A DNA stretch of 64,000 nt from Bog-793 sp963823945 (GCA_963823945.1 CAWGNK010000003.1:310001-374000), one strand, 5' to 3'. Shown: positions 52,327 through 62,339, numbered from the stretch's first letter. Made by a program: numbers and translations. The notes: generated from the letters alone by a model not told the origin.

Positions 52327-53388
52327 TTAGGAACCCCGGGCGAAGCATGACTTGATGGCCGTGGCAGTCGGCGTGTCCATCCAATTCGCGTAGAGGCTGG
52401 AGTCGTTCTCGGTCGGTGAGAATCCAGCCAGGTAGAGGGCCCAGAAATAAATGCCCTTCATGTGAAGCGTCCAGAACGCGTTGCAGGCCGCGGCAAACCA
52501 ATTGGTCTGAATGAACCGCATGATCGGTGTGCCCTGCGGGAAGCTGGTGTTCCACGGCGTCAGATAGGCTTTGGAGGCCGCTGAAATACCTAGCTCCGTG
52601 AGCGTCGTCTGCTCTGGCGTCGCTTGGAATCCGGGACTTTGGTAATTGGCGAGGTCGCCTTTCGTGAGGTTTGCCACTGTGGCTTGGGCGTCGCTCGACA
52701 ATATGACCGGAGTGTAGGCGTCCCAACCGAGCTGGGTGCCCGGCAATGTCTCCAGGGGTGGCGGGAAATTCTCGGAATAGATGATCTCGCCGCCGAAGAT
52801 GCTCTTCGCACGAATCACCAAAGGGATCCAGTAGTTGAGGTAGTTCTGCATGTCAGTGAGCTCGGCAGCTATGCTGAACGACGCCACGCCCGTCGAACCA
52901 GCGACGACGAGGTAAGGTCGCAGGAACGCCCAATAGTTGGCGAACCACGCGCGAAGGTTCTTGGGCGCTATTTTCCCCCGCCACTCTGGAGGAGGAAAGT
53001 TGTCCTCGCTCAGATAGGGCCGGAGCATAACCTGAAGGCCCATGCCGCGGGCGAGCATCGTCAGGGCCGCGATGCGGGCAGGGGACGGCGTGCCGACACC
53101 GGAAGTCGGGTCGCTGGAGGTCAGCGACGTCATGTAAAAGGGAAAGTTGAGATCGACGGCGTTTGCCTTTAGGGACTTCACGTACGTGAAGAGTTCCTTT
53201 CCCTCAGCCACGGCCTGTGGCGTCGTGGACTCAGACTGGTTGTCCACGACGACGTCGATGCCGAGCTGCGGTCTTGGGCCGCTGCTGTGTGCTGCGGGTT
53301 GCGAGCCCGACACCGAGGGTGCGAAAGCGAAGCAAAGCCCCAACAGGAGGCCAGCGACCACAAACTTCTGCGGAAGCCCTCGTCGCAC
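52327..53388 (-). CDS. Secreted glycoside-hydrolase-like protein (TIM-barrel)
   Basis: About 353 residues with an N-terminal signal (KFVVAGLLLGLCFAFAPSVS). LGIDVVVDNQS, NAVDLNFPFYMTSL, GLQVMLRPYLSEDN, FSIAAELTDMQNYLNYW and IYFWALYLAG follow the strand order of GH113-like or related barrel hydrolases, with FSIAAELTD placing a Glu at a likely catalytic strand end. The GTG at 53386-53388 is the best start; an IS256 copy is inserted 16 bp upstream, so its original leader or promoter has been cut off. Substrate unknown; linked to the glycan cluster. Confidence 0.65.
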   Translation of the reverse strand: MRRGLPQKFVVAGLLLGLCFAFAPSVSGSQPAAHSSGPRPQLGIDVVVDNQSESTTPQAVAEGKELFTYVKSLKANAVDLNFPFYMTSLTSSDPTSGVGTPSPARIAALTMLARGMGLQVMLRPYLSEDNFPPPEWRGKIAPKNLRAWFANYWAFLRPYLVVAGSTGVASFSIAAELTDMQNYLNYWIPLVIRAKSIFGGEIIYSENFPPPLETLPGTQLGWDAYTPVILSSDAQATVANLTKGDLANYQSPGFQATPEQTTLTELGISAASKAYLTPWNTSFPQGTPIMRFIQTNWFAAACNAFWTLHMKGIYFWALYLAGFSPTENDSSLYANWMDTPTATAIKSCFARGS

Positions 53389-53412
53389 GAAGCGATGATA
53401 GCAGCGGACCTT

Positions 53413-54863
53413 GAGGTTGTCCCGTTCGTCGTGGAATTTGAGGTGGCGGTCCCCCGCCTGACGCCTGCCTTCTGGTAGGTGTTCGGGCGACCACCAAGTC
53501 ACTCGGACAGCAAGGGGACCACCACCATGGAGAAGAACTACCAGACAAAGACAGCCGCCGCGATGATCGTGCCCGATTCGGTCGCGATCACGATGACAGA
53601 TCTCGCCGAAGAGCTGCGTGAGGGTCTCCTCGCGCTCGCTGTCGGCACGGGCCTGCAGGTGATGGACGTCCTCTTGGAAGAGAGCGTCACCGCCCTCGCG
53701 GGCCCGAAGGGCCGTCACGACCCGGACCGCATCGCGGTGCGCCATGGACACGATGAGGGCTCGGTGACCTTGGGCGGCAGACGCGTCCCGGTGCGGCGCC
53801 CGAGGGTGCGTTCGGCAGATGGAGCCCGTGAACTTGCCGTACCCGCCTATGAGCACTTCTCCTCGACCGAGATTCTGAGCCGCCTTGCCATGGAGAAGAT
53901 GCTCGCCAAGCTCTCCACGCGCCGCTACAAGTCCGGGCTCGAGCCCGTCGGCGAACGCGTCGAGGCGAACGCCAGCTCGACCTCGCGCTCCGCGGTCTCG
54001 CGCCGCTTCGTCGAGGCCACCGAGCACGCTCTTGGCGAACTGCTGGCCGGTGACCTCTCGGAGCTCGACCTCGTGGCGCTCATGGTCGACGGCGTGCACT
54101 TCGGCGATCACGTCTGTGTCGTCGCGATGGGGATCGACATAACCGGCAGGAAGCGCCCGCTCTCGATCACAGAGGGCGACACCGAGAACGCGACTGTCGT
54201 CAAGGACCTCCTCGTCGGGCTTCGCGATCGCGGACTCGAGGTGACAAGACCGGTCCTTGTCGTCATCGACGGCGCCAAGGCCCTTGCAGGCGCCGTGAAA
54301 GCGGTCTTCGACCACCCGGTGATCCATCGTTGCCAACTGCACAAGATCCGAAATGTCGAGTCGAAACTGCCAAAGGCCCTCGCCAAGACCGTGACGAAGA
54401 AGATGCGTGCGATCTACCACTACGACGACGCCCTTCGTGCCGAGGCGGAGCTGGAAGAGCTCGCCCGCCAGCTGCAAAGAAGCCACCCCGGCGCGGCGGG
54501 GAGCCTTCGCGAGGGCCTCGCCGAGACGCTCACCGTGATGGCGCTCAAGGTCCCTCCGACACTCGGCCGCACGCTTCGCTCGACGAATGCCATCGAGTCC
54601 ATGATCGAGATCTGCCGTGACCACTCAGCGAACGTGAAACGGTGGCGCGACGGGCAGATGGCGCTGCGCTGGTGTGCAGCCGGCATGGTCGAAGCCGGAA
54701 AGCAGTTCCGCAAGGTGAACGGCTTCCTCCATCTACCGGCACTGCGCGCAGCACTCGATGACTACGTCGAGCACGGCGTCACGCCGATCGACTACAACAA
54801 GGAGGACGCCGCCTGAACATCACTGGGCCGCCACCGAAGTTCCACGGAACTCGGGACATCCTC
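53413..54863 (+). mobile_element. IS256-family insertion sequence with 8-bp target duplication
   Basis: Terminal inverted repeats begin GAGGTTGTCCCG on the left and GAGGATGTCCCG on the right and extend about 40 bp with GGTGGCGG shared. The 8-bp CGGACCTT is duplicated at 53405-53412 and 54864-54871, the normal IS256 footprint. Intact ends and intact transposase mark a recent insertion. Confidence 0.92.
53527..54816 (+). CDS. IS256-family (Mutator-type) transposase
   Basis: A 429-residue transposase. LVALMVDGVHFGDHVCVVAM and RPVLVVIDGAKALAGAVKAV carry the two catalytic Asp, and RSTNAIESMIEICRDHSANV the C-terminal Glu region. VFDHPVIHRCQLHKIRNVES is the conserved His/Cys part. ATG at 53527. Intact. 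Confidence 0.95.
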   Translation: MEKNYQTKTAAAMIVPDSVAITMTDLAEELREGLLALAVGTGLQVMDVLLEESVTALAGPKGRHDPDRIAVRHGHDEGSVTLGGRRVPVRRPRVRSADGARELAVPAYEHFSSTEILSRLAMEKMLAKLSTRRYKSGLEPVGERVEANASSTSRSAVSRRFVEATEHALGELLAGDLSELDLVALMVDGVHFGDHVCVVAMGIDITGRKRPLSITEGDTENATVVKDLLVGLRDRGLEVTRPVLVVIDGAKALAGAVKAVFDHPVIHRCQLHKIRNVESKLPKALAKTVTKKMRAIYHYDDALRAEAELEELARQLQRSHPGAAGSLREGLAETLTVMALKVPPTLGRTLRSTNAIESMIEICRDHSANVKRWRDGQMALRWCAAGMVEAGKQFRKVNGFLHLPALRAALDDYVEHGVTPIDYNKEDAA

Positions 54864-54909
54864 CGGACCTTGTGCCTCAAAGATCAGGCTGGAATGGGAA
54901 GGAGCCTCC

Positions 54910-55960
54910 CCTAGATGAATAAGTCCAAGGGATCACCCGTGGTCGTGGGCGACGAGCGACCGAAGGACGGGTTCCGCGCAGCGTTCGTTATGCCAGATCG
55001 CGGCGGTGAGCGCGAGCAGTTGCTGGACGACGCGGACGACGACGCCGGCGATGGTGCGGCCACCGTGGCGTTCCAGGTCGAGCTGTGCCTTCAAGGTGGC
55101 GTTCACCGACTCGATGATCTGCCGGAGGGGCTTCAAGAAGCGAGCCCCGGGCCGTAGAGCCTCGTCCTTGCAGGCGGGGCGGATGAGCACCGCGTACTCC
55201 TCGGCCAGGAAGCTCTCGAGCTCGGCGCTGCGATAGCCCTTGTCGGCGAAGACGACCTGACCGGGGGGCATCGAGGAGCTCCGGCTCGATCTCGAGCAGG
55301 TCGCGCAGGACCTCCCGCTCGTCGGCCTTCGCGTTCGTGAGGGCGAAGGCGATCGGCAGTCCCTGCGGTGTCGCGAGCAGGTGGAGCCGAAGTCCCCAGA
55401 AGTAGCGAGAGTGGCTCGCGCAGTAGCCGTAGGTGGCGAAGCCACAGAGGTTCGACCGCAGCACCGTCGGGCGCGACCAGGCACACTCGATCGGCGTCGA
55501 GTCGACGAGCCAGACGTCGTCGAGGAAGGTCGACGTCTCCATCCCGAGCAGGCGGATCAACACCATGAGCATCGGCGCCGCCTTCTTGAGCGCCTTGTTG
55601 TAACCGGACTGGCCCGGCAGGTGGGGGAACATCGCGACGAGGTGCCGGCGGGCGTAGCGGATGAAGCGCGCCTCGGAGGTGAAACCGCCGAGCGCCTGCA
55701 ACACGGCGAGCGTGGCGAGCTCGGCATCGCCAAGCACCGGAGCGAAGCTCACGGTCGGCCGCCATCGGACCAGCTCAGGATGGATCTTCAGCTTGTCGTC
55801 GATCGTGACGTACAGTGCGGTCGCGAAGGTGTCCAGGTCGGCGTCCACGTAGGTCTCCAAGGTCGAACGTTGGGTTTAGGCAACGCCGATCATGGACGCC
55901 TTTCGCGCGCCAAGGGTGGATCTCAGCTTCGGCAGGATCCCTTGGACTTACTCATCTAGG
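54910..55960 (-). mobile_element. IS982-family insertion sequence
   Basis: 25-bp inverted repeats starting CCTAGATGAATAAGTCCAAG (54910-54934) and its partner (55936-55960) differ at one base. Size 1051 bp, usual for IS982. No clear target duplication was seen. Confidence 0.9.
54933..55860 (-). CDS. IS982-family transposase, frameshifted at a G6 run
   Basis: From TTG 55860 the first frame encodes DDVWLVDSTPIECAWSRPTV and FATYGYCASHSRYFWGLRLH, the IS982 DDE core. At the run of six G (55263-55268 on the plus strand) the frame must shift by one base; then GQVVFADKGYRSAELESFLA and IIESVNATLKAQLDLERHGG continue to the stop at 54933. One extra base in the homopolymer explains this. It may be inactive or an assembly error. 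Confidence 0.88.
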
Positions 55961-55978
55961 TGTTTTGTCCATAGACCT

Positions 55979-56510
55979 TGTTGACGCGAGTTCACCCATG
56001 AAGTGAGCTCCCAGGGGCAGTGTGGAGCTGTCTAGAAACCGCACTCCCTGGAGGCTCGAATGCACCGTAACGCTCCGCTCACCGTTGAGGGCCGACGTCG
56101 GCTGTGCCAGTGCATCGAACGCGACGGCTTCACCATCGCGCAGGCGGCCAAGTCGATGAACATCTCCCGCCAGACGGCCGCAAAATGGTGGAACCGCTTC
56201 AGGATCTCGGAGCTCACCGGCCTCGAAGATCGACCAACGCGCCCACGTCATAGCGCGGCGAGGACCTCAGCACGTCTCGAGCGGCGTGTGGTGGCACTGC
56301 GAGAGTTACATGCTCGGATCGGCTCGTCTCGGAACGATCGTCGGCCTCCCCCCATCGACCGTTCACCGAGTGCTTGTCCGCCACGGCTGCAGCCGTCTGG
56401 CATGGATGGACCGCCCGACCGGTACGCGCTACTGGATTGGGCCGGTGTTTACATCGCCAAGAATATGGCGGCCAGACGGACGACGACTACGGACTTTGGG
56501 GGAACCGTGT
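55979..56510 (+). pseudogene. IS481-family transposase, N-terminal half with left end
   Basis: The terminus TGTTGACGCG (55979-55988) is followed by an ATG at 56060 for MHRNAPLTVEGRRRLCQCIE and NISRQTAAKWWNRFR, the IS481 helix-turn-helix. A shift near 56310 moves to another frame for TIVGLPPSTVHRVLVRHGCS and RLAWMDRPTG. Homology fades near 56500. The matching C-terminal half lies inverted at 59660-60150. Confidence 0.8.
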
Positions 56511-57331
56511 TCTCACTGTGGGTGGGTTGTTTGATCGCGCTTACACCGTCAAAGTGCTTGCCATCGGCGGTGTCCAGCTCACGCGCCGAGACGCCTGAAG
56601 CTCCTGGCATCGGCAACCTGGAGGCCTTCATGACCGGGGTGGGGAACTCCTGAAGGCGCGACGGGTCGGTACGTTCTGCGGCTACAACTCAGGCGAAGCA
56701 TCGCAGAAGGTGTCCCGATCTGCGAGGATGCGTGGGTGGTCGCCAGCACTCCGTTTCCGTATGCCCGGCGGCGGGGCGGCGGTTCTCGTGTCACAAATCG
56801 GCGCCATCGGGAGGGCGTTCCAGAGCTGTTGGGCGAATCCGAAGGAATCCCTGCCGCGCCAACTCTCCTTCGGCTCTGCTCGGAAGAACCTCGCGACCTG
56901 ACTGCTGTCGTCGAACAGCGCCGCCTGCGCGATCAATTACATAAGGCTTGTCAGCGATACGACTCCGCAGTACGACTACGATGCGACCGTTTGGCGGCTG
57001 CCGGCTTACGCCTCGGTATCGGTGACGAAATGAAGATGGGGCGTCGACAAGGCGCTCGACGGCCAACGAACCCCCTCAGCCGTTCGGTTGCTTGTGTCGA
57101 GGAGGGTCGCCGTGGGAACGAGGCATACGCATTTTGTGCTGCCCTTGGGTTTGACAACGAGCTCGAGATTGGTTGCCTGCAACGATCGGCTTGGCCGTCA
57201 ATTCCGCGATCGATGAGCGCGAGAGATCCCTTGCTAGGTGCGCCACGTAGGAAGCAGCCTCTGGATACCTCGTCGCTGACCGTGACGCCCCGTCGAGGTG
57301 CTCGGCACTGGATTCGCCAGGCAGGGGCTCA
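56511..57331. other. Region without a supported gene
   Basis: About 820 bp between the IS481 half and the next glycosyltransferase. Several overlapping open frames exist on both strands but none shows a recognisable domain or consistent codon pattern. A 199-residue plus-strand frame (56736-57335) overlaps the GT4 start. Probably decayed mobile DNA. Confidence 0.5.
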
Positions 57332-58480
57332 ATGAGCGACACAGGTCGCCCGTTCCGGGTCTGCATCGCCACGCCCAGCTTCCCGCCTGACTTCGGAGGT
57401 CTCGGCGAGCACGTGGGGCACTTCAGCTTGGGGCTTTCCAAGGTGGGCTGTCAGGTCACGGTGGTGACACAGACACCACCGCTCCGCCATGCGCCTACGT
57501 CTACGACAGAAGCCGAGCCGCTGGAGTTCCACCTCGAGCGGTTTCCAGCACGACTCGGTGGGCGGCGCTTTGCCTTTGCGCCAGGTCTCGCGCGGTGGGT
57601 TCGAGATCATGAGACGCAGTTCGATCTGGTCCATGCCTTCAGCTTCCACGCGCCAGTTGCTCTCAGCTTGGTCCGCAGGGTTCAGCGGCCCTTCTTCTTC
57701 TCACCTGTGCTACATCCCGGAGGTCACTCATCTCTCGCGAATGCGGTCCACCTGGTGTACGACCTCAGGGCTCGGCAGATATTCGCCAGATCGAGGGTCA
57801 TCTTCTGCACGACTAGTGCGGAACGGGACGCCTTGCTCGAGAAGTACCCATTCTGCGCACCGTGGACGGTTGTGCAGGAGATCGCGGTGGATTGGGATTC
57901 CTTTGACGCAGTCGAGCCGTTCGACGAGCCGCGTCCGGTGATCCTGAGTGCCGGCCGTCTCGAGACGTACAAAGGTGTCGACCGCGTGATCAAGGCCATG
58001 GCCATGCTCGACGAGGAGGCAGAGCTGGTCATCTGCGGCGAGGGACCAGACGAGGGGCGCCTCCGAACGCTGGCGGCCCAGTCATCGGCTCGGAAACGCG
58101 TGCGCATCCTCGGATGGTTGAGCGGCGAGGAGCTGCGGCGCTGGCAGCGGACGGCGCAGGTGGTCGTGAGTCTCTCCACTCACGAGTCATTTGGGCTCTC
58201 TCTGGCGGAGGGTGCAGCCGCCGGGGCGCGAATCGTGGCCTCGGACATCGCGGCGCACCGCGACATGGCCCGTACGATGGATGTCGATACCTCATGGGTC
58301 TCTGCGGACGAGTCGGCTGAGGGCCTCGCAGTCATCTTGAGAAGGGTGCTCGCGCTGGGCCGAGATTCAGCGCGTCAAGGGCGGCACCGGACATGGCTCG
58401 ACGTCGCTACGGACACACTCGCTCGGTATCATGAGGGCATGGCGTCCAGCCACCATATTCGGGGGAGCACCTACCTGTGA
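57332..58480 (+). CDS. Family 4 glycosyltransferase
   Basis: A 382-residue GT-B enzyme. VCIATPSFPPDFGGLGEHVG is the N-terminal glycine-rich loop; RPVILSAGRLETYKGVDRVI starts the donor domain and THESFGLSLAEGAAAGARIV holds the EX7E-type motif. ATG at 57332. Its stop overlaps the next gene's GTG (GTGA). Confidence 0.9.
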   Translation: MSDTGRPFRVCIATPSFPPDFGGLGEHVGHFSLGLSKVGCQVTVVTQTPPLRHAPTSTTEAEPLEFHLERFPARLGGRRFAFAPGLARWVRDHETQFDLVHAFSFHAPVALSLVRRVQRPFFFSPVLHPGGHSSLANAVHLVYDLRARQIFARSRVIFCTTSAERDALLEKYPFCAPWTVVQEIAVDWDSFDAVEPFDEPRPVILSAGRLETYKGVDRVIKAMAMLDEEAELVICGEGPDEGRLRTLAAQSSARKRVRILGWLSGEELRRWQRTAQVVVSLSTHESFGLSLAEGAAAGARIVASDIAAHRDMARTMDVDTSWVSADESAEGLAVILRRVLALGRDSARQGRHRTWLDVATDTLARYHEGMASSHHIRGSTYL

Positions 58481-59640
58481 GTCGCCGTCGTGTCTGCATC
58501 GTCGGCTCGGGGACGTCCTATTTGTCCGGGATCAGTTACTACACGTACTTTCTCGCTCGCTCGCTGGCTGAGGACAATGACGTATCGGTCATACTGATGC
58601 GAAAGCTCGTGCCGAAGGCCTTCTACCCCGGTCGCGCCCGAGTTGGAGGGTCCTTTACCGACATCTCGACAAGGGAGTTCGCCCCTACCTTCAACGGGAT
58701 CGACTGGACCATAGTGCCCAGCCTCCCCACGGCAGTCCGCTTCTTGGCGCGCCACCGACCTGAGTTCGTCCTCCTCCAGTGGTGGTCCGTCTCGTCGCTC
58801 CCGGCATATCTCGCGCTCGTGCGCACCGCACGGCGAGACGGTGCACGCGTGATCCTGGAGCTCCACGAGGACGTGGACACGGCGGAAGCGCGCCTCCCGG
58901 TTGTTGGTCGGCACGCAACCCGCGGCCTTCGGCTCATGCTTGATCGCGCCGAAGCCTACGTGGTGCACTCGGAATGGGACCAAAAGAGGTTCCACGAGCG
59001 ATACCAGCTCGACGAGCGGCGAATTCACGTCATCCCGCTCGGTCCGTTCGAGCTGGCCGAGATGAGAGGCGCGTCCGAGAGCGCTCATGCGGCGAAGGGA
59101 ACGATCACGATCTTGTTCTTCGGCACAATCCGGCCGTACAAGGGCCTGGAGGATCTCGTCGATGCCTTTGACCTTTTGCCTCGAGACGAAGGGTTCGCAT
59201 GGCGCCTGCTCGTCGTCGGTGAGACCTGGGAGGGTTGGACCCTGCCGCTTGAAAGAATCTCGGCGAGTCCACACCGCGAGGAGATCGAGGTCGTCAATCG
59301 CTATGTGACTGACGAGGAAGTACGCGAGTTTTTCGCGGCCTCTGATCTCGTGGCGCTGCCCTACTTGCGCTCCTCGGCAAGCGGGCCGCTCCACCTGACC
59401 ATGACGACCGGGCTCCCGGTAGTGGTCACTCGCGTCGGCGGTCTCGAATCGGCCGCCAAGGGTTATTCAGGCGCCGTGCTCGTGAACGCAGCGGACCCCA
59501 AGGATCTGAGACGGGGCATCCTCGAGGCAGTCGATCTCGTCGGGAGGCGCCACGAGGATCCCTACTCATGGGACGCCATCAGGAGTCTCTATGCTGCTGT
59601 CTTCGACGGTGTCAGCTCTCAAGGCTGTAAAAGCCCCTAG
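58477..59640 (+). CDS. Family 4 glycosyltransferase (C-terminus next to IS481 end)
   Basis: A 387-residue GT-B protein. VCIVGSGTSYLSGISYYTYF begins the N-terminal domain; ITILFFGTIRPYKGLEDLVD starts the donor domain. The usual EX7E is less clear (SSASGPLHLTMTTGLPVVVT). The stop is 20 bp before the IS481 terminus TGTTGACGCG at 59660, so its original C-terminus may have been altered by the insertion or inversion. Confidence 0.85.
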   Translation: MSRRRVCIVGSGTSYLSGISYYTYFLARSLAEDNDVSVILMRKLVPKAFYPGRARVGGSFTDISTREFAPTFNGIDWTIVPSLPTAVRFLARHRPEFVLLQWWSVSSLPAYLALVRTARRDGARVILELHEDVDTAEARLPVVGRHATRGLRLMLDRAEAYVVHSEWDQKRFHERYQLDERRIHVIPLGPFELAEMRGASESAHAAKGTITILFFGTIRPYKGLEDLVDAFDLLPRDEGFAWRLLVVGETWEGWTLPLERISASPHREEIEVVNRYVTDEEVREFFAASDLVALPYLRSSASGPLHLTMTTGLPVVVTRVGGLESAAKGYSGAVLVNAADPKDLRRGILEAVDLVGRRHEDPYSWDAIRSLYAAVFDGVSSQGCKSP

Positions 59641-59659
59641 GTGTCTTGATCAACGACGT

Positions 59660-60150
59660 TGTTGACGCGGCTGATGGGTGGTCCACCAACGGCAGTGTGG
59701 TGACCGTGATTGTTGGCGATGCAGCCAGCCGTCAAGCGCGCGTCGACGAGCTGATTCCGAACCGTAGGCGCGGGCGTAGGCCCATTCGTCGACCAGGGTG
59801 CGATTGAAGCGATCTTGCGGTTCGTGGCAGGGCGATAAAGCCGCGTGAAGCTGTGCACGATGGCTGCCACAACCAGGCGGGCCTCGAAGTCTCTTGAGCG
59901 GTAGTAGCTGCCGTTGTCGGTGAGCACCCGTTCGATCGTGATCCCGGGGGCCTCGTAGAAGGCCTTTGCCCGTATAAAGAAACCAACCGCCGTGACAGCC
60001 CGCTCGTCGTCATGGATCTCGGAGTAGGCGAGGCGCGAATGGGTGTCGATCGCCGAGTGGATAAACGCGTAGCCGACGCGGTTCTGACGCCGGCGGTCGG
60101 TGTCGTTCGCTGAACCCCGACCGTAGACGCGTGTAAACGCGGTCAAAAAC
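59660..60150 (-). pseudogene. IS481-family transposase, C-terminal half with right end
   Basis: Minus-strand RVYGRGSANDTDRRRQNRVG, FIHSAIDTHSRLAYSEIHDD and ITIERVLTDNGSYYRSRDFE are the IS481 catalytic core (two of three acidic residues). The frame then breaks, though ISRVNN (the usual C-terminus) is still present. The terminus TGTTGACGCG is at 59660-59669. It begins where the other half (55979-56510) ends. Confidence 0.8.
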
Positions 60151-60320
60151 GGTAGCGCAATGGTCAGAAATTACTTGATGGCTGGCGCCTGGTCCACGGT
60201 CCCGGTGGGCTGGTTGGGCACGGCGTCACGGACACCTGAATGCCATGAAGGGGCGCCTCCCCGGTGAGAACAGACTTGGGTTCTCTCCGGAACCAATCAC
60301 CAAGGAGGGCCCCCCACATC
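60151..60320 (+). ncRNA. IS110 left-end non-coding region (bridge RNA candidate)
   Basis: The 170-bp stretch upstream of the IS110 transposase has no ORF and several possible stems (for example GGCGCC near 60184 and GGGGCGCC near 60251). IS110-group elements express a bridge RNA from this end that pairs with target and donor DNA. Presence here is inferred from the family; loops were not assigned. Confidence 0.45.
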
Positions 60321-61364
60321 ATGTTGCATCTTGGACTCGACCTCAGCAGGAAACGACTCGACGTCTGCGTGCTCGACGAGAGCGGCGGGAGGCTCGCGGT
60401 CACCCAGGCACCGCCTGACCTCGACGGGCTCCGCCACCTTGCGCGCGAGATCGCGCCGCTCGGAGGGTCGGTGATCGCGATGGTCGAGTCGATGACTGGC
60501 GCCCGGTTCGTCCACGACAGTCTCGAGCTTCTGGGCTGGGACGTCGAGATCGCAGACGCCCAACGCACGAAGGGACTCGCGCCACTGGCTTGCAAGACCG
60601 ATCGCATCGACGCGTACGTTCTCGCCGAGCTCAGCCGGCGCGACCTCGTGCCGACTATCTGGCTTCCGGACCCAGAGGTGCGCGGGGCGCGAGAGCGAGC
60701 CCGCTTCCGGCTTCATCTCGTTCGTCACCGGGTGATGCTGAAGAACCGCATCCACGCAAGTCTCATGTCGTTCGGGAAGCCGTGCCCGGTCCCGGATCTC
60801 TTTGGTGTCTCCGGTCGTGCGCTACTGCACCGGCTCGCTCTTCCCGAGCCTTGGGCGAAGAACATCGAAGTCGCTCTCGGGCTGATCGACGATCTTGACG
60901 AGCAGATTGATGCAGTGGAGCTTGAACTGCGCACCCTCGGTGCTGATCACCCCTATGTCTCGTTCCTCACGAGCGCTCCGGGAATCGGGTACATCCTCGG
61001 CTACACGATCGCTTCGGAGATCGGCGACATCCACCGCTTCTCCTCGCCAAAGAAGCTCTGTGGCTACACCGGGCTCTGCCCCCGCGTCCACCAGTCCGGC
61101 GAACGGGACTTCCACGGACCGCTCGCGAAGAACGGCCCCAAGTACCTCCGGTGGGCGCTCATCGAGGCTGCAGTCCACGCTGCACGACACCCCATCTACC
61201 GCGATCACTACAACAGCACCGCGCAACGACTTGGGCGCCAGCGCGGCAAGAAGGTCGCCCGGGTCGAGGTCGCTCGCAAGCTCGCAGAAGCCATCTGGCA
61301 CATGTGCCAGACCGGCTCCTCATTCTCTCCGGCAAGGTCCCACGTCCCAGTTCTGGTCGCTTGA
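60321..61364 (+). CDS. IS110-family transposase (DEDD recombinase)
   Basis: A 347-residue recombinase. The RuvC-like DEDD residues are in LGLDLSRKRLDVCVLD, AMVESMTGARFVHDSL and KTDRIDAYVLAELSRRDL; the C-terminal Transposase_20 domain is TSAPGIGYILGYTIASEIGD with the catalytic-Ser region PRVHQSGERDFHGPLAKNGP. ATG at 60321 follows AAGGAGGG. Intact, so it may be active. Confidence 0.93.
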   Translation: MLHLGLDLSRKRLDVCVLDESGGRLAVTQAPPDLDGLRHLAREIAPLGGSVIAMVESMTGARFVHDSLELLGWDVEIADAQRTKGLAPLACKTDRIDAYVLAELSRRDLVPTIWLPDPEVRGARERARFRLHLVRHRVMLKNRIHASLMSFGKPCPVPDLFGVSGRALLHRLALPEPWAKNIEVALGLIDDLDEQIDAVELELRTLGADHPYVSFLTSAPGIGYILGYTIASEIGDIHRFSSPKKLCGYTGLCPRVHQSGERDFHGPLAKNGPKYLRWALIEAAVHAARHPIYRDHYNSTAQRLGRQRGKKVARVEVARKLAEAIWHMCQTGSSFSPARSHVPVLVA

Positions 61365-61514
61365 CGACCCTTCAATGAAATGGACCAGCCGGAGGTGTTC
61401 CCAGAAGACCTAGTCCTCCCGATCGAGGAGGCGATAGAGAAATGAGGCACTGTTTGTCAACCACCCCCTCGGGCGGCCTTGGCGAACCGCTTGCGGTTGG
61501 CGAGGTGAACCTCT

Positions 61515-62200
61515 TCACTGGTAGGCGATGCCGTTCGTCACGCAGTGCCGCAGCACCTCGAGCCAGCGGTTCCCGAGGGCATGCAGCGCGGCATGGTGGC
61601 TCTGGCCCCGCTTTCGTTTGACGTCGTAGAACTCTCGAGCCCAAGCCGAGCGCGTGAGACTGCAGAACGCCCACTGCTGGACCGCTTCGCGCAGGTAGCG
61701 GTTGCAGGCGAGACGACAGGACACGACGAGCTCACTTTTGCCCGAGCGTTTCGTCACCGGTGCTTTGCCGGCGTAGCTTTGCAGCGAGCTCGGCGTGTCG
61801 AATTGCTCGATGTGGTCGCCGATCTCAGCAGCGACCCTGGTGGCGAGACGATCACCGAGACCCGGAAAGCTCAGGTAGATCTTGCCGCCAGGGAACGCCT
61901 TCCCCGGGTCGGGGTCCTTCACGGTGTAGTCGCGGCCGGTTCTTGGGCCGCCGAGCAGCAGCTTGCCCATCCGGCGCTCCCAGGCCCGGCGCTGAGCACC
62001 GATCAGGAGCAGCTGGGAGGCACCGAGCCGGATCGTGGCGGCCTTGGCCCGCACGAGGTGGTCTCTGGCCACGAACACCTCGGACTCGAGGGCCGCTGCC
62101 ACCTTGTCGGCGAAGCGATCCGGCCAGCCGTGCCGACAGGACCGGGCGAAGGCGACAAGCTCGTCGCGGGAGGCCGCCTTGAGTGCGGATTTCGGACCAT
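61515..62200 (-). pseudogene. IS110-family transposase remnant (C-terminal part)
   Basis: Minus-strand ELVAFARSCRHGWPDRFADK, FPGLGDRLATRVAAEIGDHI, YAGKAPVTKRSGKSELVVSC and LACNRYLREAVQQWAFCSLT are the middle and Transposase_20 parts of a second, different IS110 protein. The N-terminal RuvC-like domain is missing; the IS21 end lies at the break near 62200. The longer open frame upstream is antisense to istA and not real. Confidence 0.85.
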
Positions 62201-62260
62201 TCCGTACAGCTGGAACGGTCGAATCCGTACACCCGTTTCGGCGTTTTCGTACACCCGCGT
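62201..62260. repeat. IS21 left-end terminal repeats
   Basis: Three direct copies of TCCGTACA/TTCGTACA start at about 62201, 62224 and 62246 (22-23 bp period). Multiple transposase-binding repeats at the ends are a hallmark of IS21-family elements. They mark the left end of the IS21 copy. Confidence 0.6.
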
Positions 62261-62339
62261 GAGGGGGCTGTCGCAGCTGCTGGCGTGAGGTAGGCCGTGC
62301 TCGCAACGCTTCTCGGACCACCGTGTCCGAGGAGAGAGC

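Noticed and set aside
56736..57335. 199-residue plus-strand ORF
   Set aside because: No domain recognised, overlaps the GT4 start, and other frames are equally open; kept only as an unresolved region.
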